15,207 bases of DNA, from the NCBI GenBank assembly GCA_017467745.1, contig JAFUKV010000246.1, positions 1 to 15,207 on the forward strand, read 5' to 3'. The notes below the pieces were generated by a model. It saw only the letters and a program-made list of their open reading frames with translations. It ran no database searches and had not been told where the DNA came from. Below, piece after piece: positions 1 to 7,402 of this stretch. This DNA comes from Bacteroidaceae bacterium. GTDB lineage: Bacteria; Bacteroidota; Bacteroidia; Bacteroidales; CHK158-818. A program made the position numbers and the translations under genes. Numbering within the stretch: the stretch's first letter is position 1; every line of letters begins with the position of its first letter.

Positions 1-1
1 A

Positions 2-826
2 ATGAACTCCTTAGTAGGCGAACGGATTTCTATCATTACGTCAAAAGCGCAGACTACCCGACATCGTATTATGGGTATTGTAAATACCGATGATATGCAG
101 ATTGTCTATTCCGATACTCCGGGCGTATTAAATCCTCATTATAAGTTGCAAGAGAGTATGCTGAACTTTTCGCAGTCGGCACTGCTCGACGCGGACATTT
201 TGCTTTACGTAACCGATGTTATTGAAAAACCGGATAAAAACCAATCGTTCTTAAATAAAGTAGCGGCACAAACCATTCCTATACTCTTGGTAATCAACAA
301 AATCGATTTACTGAAAGACCAGAAAGAGTTGGAGACGCTTACGGCGGAGTGGAGCGAAAGATTGCCGAAAGCAGAAATAATACCGGTTTCGGCAATGTTG
401 AAATTCAATCTCGATTATTTGCTTAAACGAATCCGTGAGTTATTACCCGATTCTCCGCCATTTTTTGAAAAGGATGCCTTGACGGACAAACCCGCCCGCT
501 TTTTCGTTACCGAAATTATACGCGAAAAAATATTCGAAACATACGACAAAGAGATTCCTTATTCTTGCGAGGTGGCGGTTGAACAATTTAAAGAAGACGA
601 AACGATGATACATATCATGTCTGTCATTTACGTGGAGCGCGACTCTCAGAAAGGAATCATCATCGGTAAAAAAGGGTCGGCATTGAAAAAAGTAGGAACG
701 TTGGCGAGAAAAGATATCGAAACCTTTTTCCAGAAGAAAGTTTTTCTGGAAATGTTCGTGAAAGTAGAAAAAGATTGGCGCAATAAAGACGCTAAATTAA
801 AAAATTTCGGATATCAATTAGATTAA
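2..826 (+). CDS. era: GTPase Era, 5' partial
   Basis: Era is a GTPase that binds the 3' end of 16S rRNA and helps mature the 30S subunit. The window starts inside the gene: the first visible residues (MNSLVGERISIITSKAQTT) match the stretch just after the G1 P-loop, so the ATG at position 2 is an internal methionine and roughly 20 residues are missing. Visible motifs, counted from that Met, are the G2 region with TTRHR (18-22), G3 DTPG (38-41), G4 NKID (99-102) and G5 SAM (130-132). A C-terminal KH domain follows, with its loop IIGKKGS at 220-226. The end at YQLD is normal for the family. It lies 75 bp upstream of der on the same strand, an arrangement common in Bacteroidales. The leader of der has no clear promoter, so the two may be co-transcribed. 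Confidence 0.96.
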   Translation: MNSLVGERISIITSKAQTTRHRIMGIVNTDDMQIVYSDTPGVLNPHYKLQESMLNFSQSALLDADILLYVTDVIEKPDKNQSFLNKVAAQTIPILLVINKIDLLKDQKELETLTAEWSERLPKAEIIPVSAMLKFNLDYLLKRIRELLPDSPPFFEKDALTDKPARFFVTEIIREKIFETYDKEIPYSCEVAVEQFKEDETMIHIMSVIYVERDSQKGIIIGKKGSALKKVGTLARKDIETFFQKKVFLEMFVKVEKDWRNKDAKLKNFGYQLD

Positions 827-901
827 CTTGTAGTATATAAATTAAAACAGAAACTGTCCTTACTGTGAAGCCGGGCGGTTTCAAAAAAAAGGATTAAATA
901 T

Positions 902-2215
902 ATGGGAAATTTAGTAGCGATAGTAGGCCGACCTAATGTGGGCAAATCGACGCTGTTTAACCGCCTTACCAAATCGCGTCAGGCCATTGTCAATGAAGAG
1001 GCCGGAACCACCCGCGACCGTCAGTACGGCCGAGTAGAATGGTGCGGAAAAGAGTTTTCGATTGTCGACACGGGCGGTTGGGTAGTAAATTCAGAAGATA
1101 TTTTTGAAGGCGAAATAAACAAACAAGTAACTATTGCCATTGAAGAAGCGGATGTAATATTGTTCGTGGTAGATGTTATAAACGGTATCACCGATCTTGA
1201 CGAACATGTGGCGCATATTTTACGACGCTCCAATAAACCGGTTGTTTTGGTAGCCAATAAAGCGGATACTTTCAGTAATCATTACGATGCGGCTGAGTTT
1301 TATTCGTTCGGTTTGGACGATCCGTATTGCGTTTCAGCGGTAAACGGTTCGGGAACAGGCGATTTATTGGACGTAATTGTCTCTAAATTTTCAAAAAACG
1401 AAAAAGAAGAAGCAGAAGCCGATATTCCCCGCTTTGCGGTGGTAGGGCGTCCCAATGCTGGAAAATCGTCAATTGTCAACGCTTTTATAGGCGAAGAACG
1501 TAACATCGTAACCGATATTGCCGGAACTACTCGCGACGCTACATACACCCGTTATAACAAATTCGGATTCGATTTCTATCTGGTAGATACGGCAGGAATC
1601 CGTAAAAAGGGTAAAGTTAATGAAGATTTAGAGTACTATTCCGTTATCCGATCTATCCGGGCTATCGAAAACTCGGATGTCTGCATTTTAATGGTAGATG
1701 CTACTCGAGGTATAGAGAGTCAAGATCTGAATATATTTTCCATTATCCAGAAAAACAAGAAAGGTCTGGTGGTGTGCGTCAACAAATGGGATTTGGTAGA
1801 AGATAAATCGAACAAAGCGATAAAAGAGCTGGAACGTACCATTCGCGAACGGTTCGCTCCGTTTGTAGACTTCCCCATAATTTATACATCGGCATTGACC
1901 AAACAACGTATTTTTAAAGTGCTCGAAACTTCTATCGAAGTATATAAGAATCGGAAAAAGCGTATTCCTACCGCTAAATTGAACGAGGTAATGTTGCCTC
2001 TGATAGAAAACTATCCGCCTCCTTCAAATAAAGGTAAATACATAAAAATTAAATATATAACTCAATTAAAAGAGACTTATGTTCCAACATTCGTTTTCTT
2101 TTGCAATCTCCCCCAATGGGTAAAAGATCCGTATAAACGGTTTCTTGAAAACAAGATACGTGAGAATTGGAGTTTTACAGGAACGCCTATCAACATTTTT
2201 GTACGAGAAAAATAA
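902..2215 (+). CDS. der: Ribosome-associated double GTPase Der (EngA)
   Basis: Der acts in late 50S subunit assembly and is unusual in having two consecutive G domains. Domain 1 shows GRPNVGKS (9-16), DTGG (56-59) and NKAD (119-122). Domain 2 shows GRPNAGKS (182-189), DTAG (229-232) and NKWD (294-297). A KH-like C-terminal domain fills about residues 350-437 (PPPSNKGKYIKIKY, then FFCNLPQWV). The 437-residue length is normal and nothing is missing. The ATG follows an A-rich stretch containing AAGGA about 9 bp upstream, which suits ribosome binding. It follows era in the same direction and is closed by the hairpin at 2294-2339. Confidence 0.98.
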   Translation: MGNLVAIVGRPNVGKSTLFNRLTKSRQAIVNEEAGTTRDRQYGRVEWCGKEFSIVDTGGWVVNSEDIFEGEINKQVTIAIEEADVILFVVDVINGITDLDEHVAHILRRSNKPVVLVANKADTFSNHYDAAEFYSFGLDDPYCVSAVNGSGTGDLLDVIVSKFSKNEKEEAEADIPRFAVVGRPNAGKSSIVNAFIGEERNIVTDIAGTTRDATYTRYNKFGFDFYLVDTAGIRKKGKVNEDLEYYSVIRSIRAIENSDVCILMVDATRGIESQDLNIFSIIQKNKKGLVVCVNKWDLVEDKSNKAIKELERTIRERFAPFVDFPIIYTSALTKQRIFKVLETSIEVYKNRKKRIPTAKLNEVMLPLIENYPPPSNKGKYIKIKYITQLKETYVPTFVFFCNLPQWVKDPYKRFLENKIRENWSFTGTPINIFVREK

Positions 2216-2228
2216 GTAATAGTCTAAT

Positions 2229-2379
2229 AAATACGGGGGTGTCAATACTAAAATGACTGCTCCAATAAGTTACAGACTGTAACTGCCAAAGCTAAAAGAG
2301 CCGTATCAAACTCTGTTTTGAGAATGATACGGCTCTTTTCTTTTGGGGATGCTCAATTTTCAAATTAAAATACGGGGGT
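2229..2379. repeat. 12-nt direct repeats flanking the der terminator
   Basis: The 12-mer AAATACGGGGGT occurs at 2229-2240 and again at 2368-2379 in the same orientation, with 127 bp between. The enclosed segment holds a small dyad (GTTACAG-A-CTGTAAC, 2269-2283) and the main terminator hairpin. I see no terminal inverted repeats or coding content that would prove an inserted element. Confidence 0.6.
2294..2339. terminator. Bidirectional rho-independent terminator between der and the convergent lipoprotein gene
   Basis: There is a perfect 15-bp stem: AAAAGAGCCGTATCA (2294-2308) pairs with TGATACGGCTCTTTT (2325-2339). The 16-nt loop can form a further CTC/GAG pairing. The A tract on the left and the T-rich right flank (CTTTT after the stem) make it work in both directions, which suits the converging genes either side. 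Confidence 0.9.
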
Positions 2380-2479
2380 ACTCTAACAAGTTCAATCGCC
2401 TATTCTGCCCGGTATTGCTACTTGGCAAGCCCATGTCGACAAAAGATGCCCATCTGCTATCCGCTAAAATGAATCGGCT

Positions 2480-4627
2480 TTAAAGGTTGACAGATTGTTC
2501 TCTGACCACCCAAGGTAAAACTCCAATAAGGGCTACAATATAAGTTTTTTCGTTTATAAGATATATTTCGAAATGACGTACATCTCCCATATTAATACGG
2601 CTACGATTTCCTTCACTGAAAGATATTGTTTTTAATTTTCTGGAACCTGTCCATAAAGTTACAGAGGTAGTTGTAGTTTTATTATGGTTTCCGAACGTCC
2701 CGAATCGCCCTGTCGTAAGCCTATCGGATGACTTATTATTCCCGAAAGAAAATTCTCCTTTTTCGTATGTTACATTCGGCGCAATACGAACAGACAGAGG
2801 TAAATTGTCGCGTTTCTTCTTGCTGATTTCCGCTTCATAAAAATCGCAAGCTCGTCCTTGATTATCAAGCGATATCCACAAGTCATTAACCTCTTCTTCC
2901 GTTAGCTTTTGTCCGTTGAACGTTGCTTCGGTAAGATTATAAAATGTTACTTGTACATCGGCCGAAGCCATCCAACATTGTACTTCGTAAGGATTTTCGT
3001 AGGTATCGACGTTATTGAACGTCCACTTCCGCCACCAGACATTACAATTGTCCAAAGCTAACGGTTGATAACAATCGGCACGAGATTCATGAGGTTTCAA
3101 AGCTGCTTCTACGTCGTATAGGTCGTACGCAGTTCCTTCCTCGTTATAATCGTCCCATGTTACATTCGGCTCGTTGCCCCAAGCAATAACCGTCAAATCG
3201 TCGGTAGCGACACGTTTTATCTTGTACGGTTGTTTATTTAAGAGAGCATTTCCGGGAATATCTTCATAATCTAAAATTACAGGAGCTTTAACTGTATTCA
3301 AATTTTTAAAGTAGTATAAGCGCATGCCGTAAGGCAAACCTTGCTTTTCTCGAGTATTATCGGCAGTAAATCCCACATAATCGCCAATGGTGGGATACGT
3401 GCTGTAATAATTGCTTTTGTATTGTCGTTCTTTTCTCGTGAAATATATAGAATACCCCACTTCTAAGGGTATAGAAGTTGTTACGGACATGTTTTTATCG
3501 TTAAAGGCCATTACCGACATAATTCCTTCAAGCTGCGCATACGTGTTAAGCAGAGCGGGAGATGTTAACGTAATAGTTCCTCTTTTTTGTTTTTTATCCG
3601 TATCGGCCGTTTTTTCCAAATTAACAACGGCTTTCCATCCATCGGGAACAATGGTATGTACTGAAACAACATCTTCGTGAACAGTAAAGTCGATAACCTC
3701 TGTTTGCCCGCAATTTACAAAATCGGGAGTATTTAACAACGTTATCCACAACTCTTTATACTTGGCTACTTCAAACTTTTCGCCATTACTCAGAACGAAA
3801 GTTACATAATCGTCATTGGAGATATAGTCTACACTCTGGAACAGGCATTTGGTTCCGGGTTGACCGGGTTGACCCGGATCTCCTTTTTCACCGTCCAAAC
3901 CAGTAGCCCTTACCATATTTCCGGTTTCATCGAGCAACCATTCCGGTTCATTATCTCCGATTTTGATTGTCCAGTAATATTCTCCATCGACGTGCTGTTT
4001 TATACCAACTTCCGGCGATGTTCCCGGATTGCCGTCCCATCCGTTTGCCCGAATCTTCTGACCATCGGCATCTAAAATAAATTCTGCGGGATTGTTTCCT
4101 ATTTGTTGAGTCCAATAATAGTTTTTATCGGAAGGGACTTGCGGATCGTGCGCAACACTGACCAAAGGCGTATTGCCGTCTTGTCCTTTTGCCGGTATAC
4201 CGGTGTCTTTTCCTCCTATCCACCAATTATTATTGTCTCCTATTTCGGGGGTATCGCCATCGTCACCGTCTTGTCCCTTTGCAGGTACACCGGTGTCTTC
4301 TCCTCCTATCCACCAATTATTGTTATCTCCTATTTCGGGGGTATTGCCATGGTAAATAATTTTTTCTCCGCTATATCTGAAATAGAGTTTATAACCCGAC
4401 CCGTCAGGAAGATCTTCTACCCGTATAACGCAGTCGTCTAACTCGCCCGCGTTTATAATTTGATAAAGGTTGTCGATGTCTATATTTATATCTCCGATTT
4501 TATCTTTTAAATTTTCAAGCTCTTTTTCCAATCTATGCTGGCGGCTATAAAGGACACTGATATCTTCTTTATAGCATCCGCTAAGAATACCGCAAATAAT
4601 TATAATAGTAAAAATTTTTGTTTTCAT
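2480..4627 (-). CDS. Surface lipoprotein with coiled coil, tandem repeats and collagen-like segment
   Basis: A 715-residue predicted SPII lipoprotein: a hydrophobic leader ends in the lipobox LSGC with Cys18. Residues about 25-58 are a charged, heptad-like coiled coil. Two near-identical 30-residue units (95-124 and 125-154, core DNNNWWIGG) follow, then two YYWT-containing modules (170-195, 216-240) and a short collagen-like run of G-x-y triplets at 243-259. Residues about 305-360 look like an Ig-like strand region. The remaining 350 residues I do not recognise. The order signal, coiled coil, G-D/G-K-rich linkers, then a large C-terminal region resembles Bacteroidales lipoproteins with a DUF4988 or PL29-type N-terminus. 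That is resemblance from memory only, and no lyase activity is implied. It starts 7 bp after the OmpA gene's stop, so it is very likely its operon partner and in the outer membrane. Confidence 0.85.
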   Translation of the reverse strand: MKTKIFTIIIICGILSGCYKEDISVLYSRQHRLEKELENLKDKIGDINIDIDNLYQIINAGELDDCVIRVEDLPDGSGYKLYFRYSGEKIIYHGNTPEIGDNNNWWIGGEDTGVPAKGQDGDDGDTPEIGDNNNWWIGGKDTGIPAKGQDGNTPLVSVAHDPQVPSDKNYYWTQQIGNNPAEFILDADGQKIRANGWDGNPGTSPEVGIKQHVDGEYYWTIKIGDNEPEWLLDETGNMVRATGLDGEKGDPGQPGQPGTKCLFQSVDYISNDDYVTFVLSNGEKFEVAKYKELWITLLNTPDFVNCGQTEVIDFTVHEDVVSVHTIVPDGWKAVVNLEKTADTDKKQKRGTITLTSPALLNTYAQLEGIMSVMAFNDKNMSVTTSIPLEVGYSIYFTRKERQYKSNYYSTYPTIGDYVGFTADNTREKQGLPYGMRLYYFKNLNTVKAPVILDYEDIPGNALLNKQPYKIKRVATDDLTVIAWGNEPNVTWDDYNEEGTAYDLYDVEAALKPHESRADCYQPLALDNCNVWWRKWTFNNVDTYENPYEVQCWMASADVQVTFYNLTEATFNGQKLTEEEVNDLWISLDNQGRACDFYEAEISKKKRDNLPLSVRIAPNVTYEKGEFSFGNNKSSDRLTTGRFGTFGNHNKTTTTSVTLWTGSRKLKTISFSEGNRSRINMGDVRHFEIYLINEKTYIVALIGVLPWVVREQSVNL
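4166..4345 (-). repeat. Two tandem 90-bp coding repeats
   Basis: Two in-frame 90-bp units (4256-4345 and 4166-4255) encode NTPEIGDNNNWWIGGEDTG and DTPEIGDNNNWWIGGKDTG, each followed by a PAKGQDG stretch. The nucleotide match is close, with only scattered substitutions. This implies a recent duplication or ongoing homogenisation inside the lipoprotein gene. Confidence 0.9.
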
Positions 4628-4634
4628 ATTCTTG

Positions 4635-5984
4635 TTATTTACTTGTTTTGTGCATTATCAGGTCTGCTCTCCTTGCAAGAATCGTCCATTGGTCTTTGCC
4701 TGTCGTTTTGGTATCTTTCCCTTTACCGACAGGGGTAAATCGTTCGGCCGAGAATCCTTGCGAAACGAGATATTTTACAACAGCATCGGCTCTTTTTTCG
4801 GACAATTTCCGGTTGTACGCATCACTTCCGTGATGATCGGTATAACCTTCTACTATTACTTGCGCATCCGGATTTTGACGCAAAACAGATACGATCTGTC
4901 TCAATTCTTTTTCGTAAATATCCGTGTCTACAACCGATAAATCGAAACGGAAATGAATGCTGGGCAACAGCAAAGTGTCACTAATTTTAATTCCATTGTT
5001 TTCGGGCTCTTTATAAATAACGGCAGGAACTTTTTCAGGCAGATTTTTCAGGCTGTCTATCTGTGCGTTTAATCGCATCAATTGATCTTCGTATTCAGGA
5101 TTGCGGTTATCATCTTTGCAGCATAAATAACGGACAGAAGGGGCGTAAATCAAGTTGTCAACTTTTTTCTTTCCGTTCATTTTGAAAACGAAAGAGATAG
5201 ATGAGTTCCATATATAACTGTCTCGCCCTAATGCTTCGGTGCGTATACCTTCGAAATTATTATTATTCAACCAGATAACTCCGGTAGAGAGTTGTAAGTC
5301 TAAAACTTTTCCGGTACGAAAACGGAAAACGAGGTCTCCGCCAGCACCAAAACCAAAACGATTGTCAAGCGCATCTTTCGCCACTCTGTTTCCGCTTTTT
5401 GTATAAACTCTCGGATTAAATTTTTGTAGATAAGCGGCCGGTTCCAACAATACGGTTAATACTCTTTTTCCTCGATTTTCGAACAGCAAGTTGTTCATAT
5501 TGAGGCTCAGGTGAAATCCTGCCCCGAAATAACCGACTTTTGAATATATATCTATATATGAAACGCCGTTTTCTATAATATTCGGTTTATAGTATGTGAA
5601 CCCGTCTTGCCCTAAAATATAGTCTTTGGCATAATGTGTAGACGCAAGTTTACTGAATCCATAATGAGCGGATAGTTTCAGCCCTATTAAAGGAGACAAC
5701 TGATATCCGACATTTAACCCGAACTGCCCTCCTAAATAGTTTTTATCTTCTGAAAGAGAATAAATATCTCCAAACAGAAAAGGTATTCCGGCATCAATAC
5801 CGACGCTCCAACGAGAATATTCTTTGTACAATTCCTTTCGGATATTTCTTAACTCCGACTCTTGTAGAGAAAATTGTTCGTGTAACGATATGCGGTTTCT
5901 GTCATATTCGGATTCCTCACTCTTTTGAGCCTGTATCGTACAAAAAATAAGCAAAAATAAGCCCAACAATACTTTCTTTTTCAT
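4635..5984 (-). CDS. OmpA-family outer-membrane protein
   Basis: A predicted 449-residue protein with a signal peptide (KKKVLLGLFLLIFCTIQAQ). It has an N-terminal region of about 260 residues rich in aromatic and glycine strands, likely a beta-barrel, then a short coiled segment (about 298-316) and a C-terminal OmpA-like peptidoglycan-binding domain (about 343-445). That domain shows GYTDHHG followed by YNRKLSEKRADAV. The Asp in GYTD and the Arg in EKRA are 15 residues apart, the spacing of the pair that holds diaminopimelate in OmpA-like domains. The frame runs four codons further upstream only through a TTG. I chose the ATG followed by AAA AAG because it gives a proper signal peptide. It probably links the outer membrane to peptidoglycan. 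The next gene, 7 bp downstream, encodes the repeat lipoprotein. Confidence 0.9.
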   Translation of the reverse strand: MKKKVLLGLFLLIFCTIQAQKSEESEYDRNRISLHEQFSLQESELRNIRKELYKEYSRWSVGIDAGIPFLFGDIYSLSEDKNYLGGQFGLNVGYQLSPLIGLKLSAHYGFSKLASTHYAKDYILGQDGFTYYKPNIIENGVSYIDIYSKVGYFGAGFHLSLNMNNLLFENRGKRVLTVLLEPAAYLQKFNPRVYTKSGNRVAKDALDNRFGFGAGGDLVFRFRTGKVLDLQLSTGVIWLNNNNFEGIRTEALGRDSYIWNSSISFVFKMNGKKKVDNLIYAPSVRYLCCKDDNRNPEYEDQLMRLNAQIDSLKNLPEKVPAVIYKEPENNGIKISDTLLLPSIHFRFDLSVVDTDIYEKELRQIVSVLRQNPDAQVIVEGYTDHHGSDAYNRKLSEKRADAVVKYLVSQGFSAERFTPVGKGKDTKTTGKDQWTILARRADLIMHKTSK

Positions 5985-6004
5985 ATAATAATACAATTTT
6001 TGTG

Positions 6005-6012
6005 CAAAGAAA
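6005..6012 (-). promoter_or_regulatory. Possible -7 element for the OmpA operon
   Basis: On the minus strand TTTCTTTG lies 21 bp before the ATG. It matches the Bacteroidota -7 consensus TAnnTTTG at all but the second base. I see no convincing -33 partner, so this is a weak call. The rest of the gap upstream (to 6134) is AT-rich and I see nothing else in it. Confidence 0.3.
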
Positions 6013-6134
6013 GGCGGCGATAACGGAATTTGGAAGAATTTTTGGATATTGGAATTTTAATAAAATGATTTTTATCAAAATATCAACAGATAGAGCATTA
6101 TTGAATATTTTACGCATTTATTAGATATATTTAA

Positions 6135-6353
6135 TACGTAAAATCGTATGATTTAGCTGCTTGTGTACCAGAATTAACGAATCTGTATTATAGCTTGATT
6201 ATACATTTAGCAAAAAACTGTATTTGCATTTTCTCGTATGCTTTTGAATTCGATGACAAATTAAACTATATTCAGGACTATTTCTTGGGAGATCCGGAAG
6301 AAATAAAAAAACTTATGGATGCTGTGGCGCATCAAGCCAATGTCAGAAAATAA
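6135..6353 (+). pseudogene. Probable 3' remnant of an unidentified gene
   Basis: An open frame of 72 codons runs from just after a TAA (6132-6134) to TAA at 6351-6353, with no ATG before an internal one near the end. The last 35 codons read like real protein (EFDDKLNYIQDYFLGDPEEI, then KKLMDAVAHQANVRK). The upstream half is cysteine- and hydrophobic-rich and less convincing. The frame is followed 29 bp later by a strong plus-strand terminator, as expected at the end of a once-expressed gene. I cannot name the family. It could instead be a short functional gene with a non-ATG start. Confidence 0.4.
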
Positions 6354-6382
6354 AGTTTTTAAATTCAAGAGAAAAATGGTAG

Positions 6383-6414
6383 TAGACACTCCTACAAAGT
6401 GTCTATTTTTTTTT
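6383..6414 (+). terminator. Rho-independent terminator behind the gene remnant
   Basis: A perfect 8-bp stem, TAGACACT (6383-6390) with AGTGTCTA (6398-6405), has a 7-nt loop and runs straight into nine T residues (6406-6414). The T tract fixes the direction as plus, so transcription from the left is being stopped although no intact plus-strand gene precedes it. Confidence 0.85.
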
Positions 6415-6570
6415 ACATGAGTGTTCAGTATTTTTACATCCGAAAAATTTTATAAACCATATTCCTGCTCATTATCAGCTTTATACAGAAGTGGCATAGC
6501 ATTTGTATTTATTATTAAAACAGCGCACATGTAATTTAAACTTATTATTATGATATTTTTCGAATAAAGT

Positions 6571-6603
6571 TTTGCATCGCCGAATGCAGCATTATTATAT
6601 TTT
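6571..6603 (+). promoter_or_regulatory. Possible promoter of the DUF2807-type gene
   Basis: TTTG at 6571-6574 and TATATTTT at 6596-6603 lie 21 bp apart, close to the Bacteroidota -33/-7 layout, though the last base of TAnnTTTG is T rather than G. The start codon is about 30 bp downstream. The stretch 6415-6570 before it is AT-rich and I see nothing further there. Confidence 0.35.
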
Positions 6604-6633
6604 TACCGTTATAAATAAAATTTAAATACGATT

Positions 6634-7284
6634 ATGGATATGAATTTATTAAAGAAAACAATTCCGCTTCTTTGCATCTTATTGGTTGCTTGCTCGTCTT
6701 CACGAATTAAAGCAGCAGAAAAAAACGTCGACAATAGTGAAATATCGGAGGAACTCAGACCGATCGGTAATTTTAAAGAGATAACGATGAGCACAGTAGC
6801 AGATATTTATTTTTATCAGGAAAAGGGCAGTCCTACTTTAACGATTAAAGGCGAAAAAGAAATGGTAGATTTAATCAAAACAAGTACGGAAAACGGGGTT
6901 TTAAAAATATATACAACAGAAAAAGATTTTAATAATAACGGGAAAAAAAGAGTTAAAATCGAATTATCGGCTCCATCTGTTGAAAAAATTTCCGTAACAG
7001 GTGTAGGAGATGTTTATATGGAAAATCCTGTTTCGTTAGACAATTTACATCTGAGACTTTCGGGTGTAGGCAACATGTACATAAAAAAATTGTCATGTAA
7101 CGAATTATCGGTAAGTCTTTCGGGTGTAGGCAATATAGACCTCGCCGGAAAATGCAAATACGCCAATTTAAAAATGCAGGGAGTAGGACATATCGATTGC
7201 CGCCGATTGACAGGCCAGACGACAAGTAAAGCAACAGGCGTAGGATCGATAAAAACAGCTAACGGAGAAATTAAAAACCCTTAA
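6634..7284 (+). CDS. DUF2807-type (head GIN domain) lipoprotein
   Basis: A 216-residue predicted lipoprotein with the lipobox LVAC (Cys20) after a hydrophobic leader. The rest has the hallmarks of DUF2807, the 'putative auto-transporter adhesin, head GIN domain' family common in Bacteroidota. After the opening NFKEITMSTVADIYF comes the motif G-V-G at 123, 144, 164, 183 and 202, about one every 20 residues, as expected of a repeating beta-solenoid. The length fits a single-domain member. The role is unknown; a periplasmic or surface location is inferred from the lipobox. Met3 is an alternative start two codons in and would not alter the leader much. It has its own promoter candidate and a strong terminator, so it is probably transcribed alone. 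Confidence 0.88.
   Translation: MDMNLLKKTIPLLCILLVACSSSRIKAAEKNVDNSEISEELRPIGNFKEITMSTVADIYFYQEKGSPTLTIKGEKEMVDLIKTSTENGVLKIYTTEKDFNNNGKKRVKIELSAPSVEKISVTGVGDVYMENPVSLDNLHLRLSGVGNMYIKKLSCNELSVSLSGVGNIDLAGKCKYANLKMQGVGHIDCRRLTGQTTSKATGVGSIKTANGEIKNP
7057..7133 (+). repeat. 17-nt direct repeat inside the DUF2807-type gene
   Basis: CTTTCGGGTGTAGGCAA occurs at 7057-7073 and 7117-7133, exactly 60 bp apart. Each copy encodes the LSGVGN turn of successive 20-residue coils. Sequence identity at the DNA level points to internal duplication of one solenoid coil. Confidence 0.8.
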
Positions 7285-7306
7285 CTCATAACAAAACGGT
7301 TGCTTG

Positions 7307-7341
7307 AATGTCCCGAAATGAAATTCGGGACATTTTTTTTT
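7307..7341 (+). terminator. Rho-independent terminator after the DUF2807-type gene
   Basis: A perfect 11-bp stem, AATGTCCCGAA (7307-7317) with TTCGGGACATT (7324-7334), has a 6-nt loop, and its right arm merges into a run of nine T residues ending at 7341. It cleanly separates the DUF2807-type gene from the mnmA operon. Confidence 0.92.
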
Positions 7342-7351
7342 GAAAAACCCG

Positions 7352-7382
7352 TTTTCTTTCCGGCAAAAGGTTCCTATCTTTG
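7352..7382 (+). promoter_or_regulatory. Bacteroidota-type promoter of the mnmA operon
   Basis: TATCTTTG at 7375-7382 is a perfect match to the -7 consensus TAnnTTTG. A T-rich TTTTC at 7352-7356, about 18 bp upstream, may serve as -33. Transcription would start close to 7388, leaving a leader of only about 15 nt before the mnmA ATG. The position directly after a terminator supports it. Confidence 0.7.
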
Positions 7383-7402
7383 TCATATCAGAAACGAATA
7401 AT

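Noticed and set aside
2349..2483. 44-codon plus-strand frame after the der terminator
   Set aside because: It has no ribosome site, overlaps the lipoprotein stop, and the opposite strand is at least as coding-like; I treat the interval as a possible relic only.
4103..4441. 112-codon plus-strand frame with internal repeats
   Set aside because: It is the reverse of the lipoprotein's tandem repeats; its repeats come from the real minus-strand gene, and it has no leader or terminator of its own.
5985..5996. Four extra N-terminal codons for the OmpA-family protein
   Set aside because: They need a TTG start and would put three tyrosines ahead of the basic signal-peptide start; the ATG at 5984 gives a normal leader.
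6421..6537. 38-codon frame from GTG after the remnant's terminator
   Set aside because: It needs a GTG start just after a terminator, its composition follows the AT-rich background, and it has no downstream signals.
7340..7402. Upstream extension of MnmA from a TTG
   Set aside because: These codons overlap the end of the terminator T run and the perfect -7 element. The family normally starts a few residues before the PP-loop, as the ATG at 7403 does.
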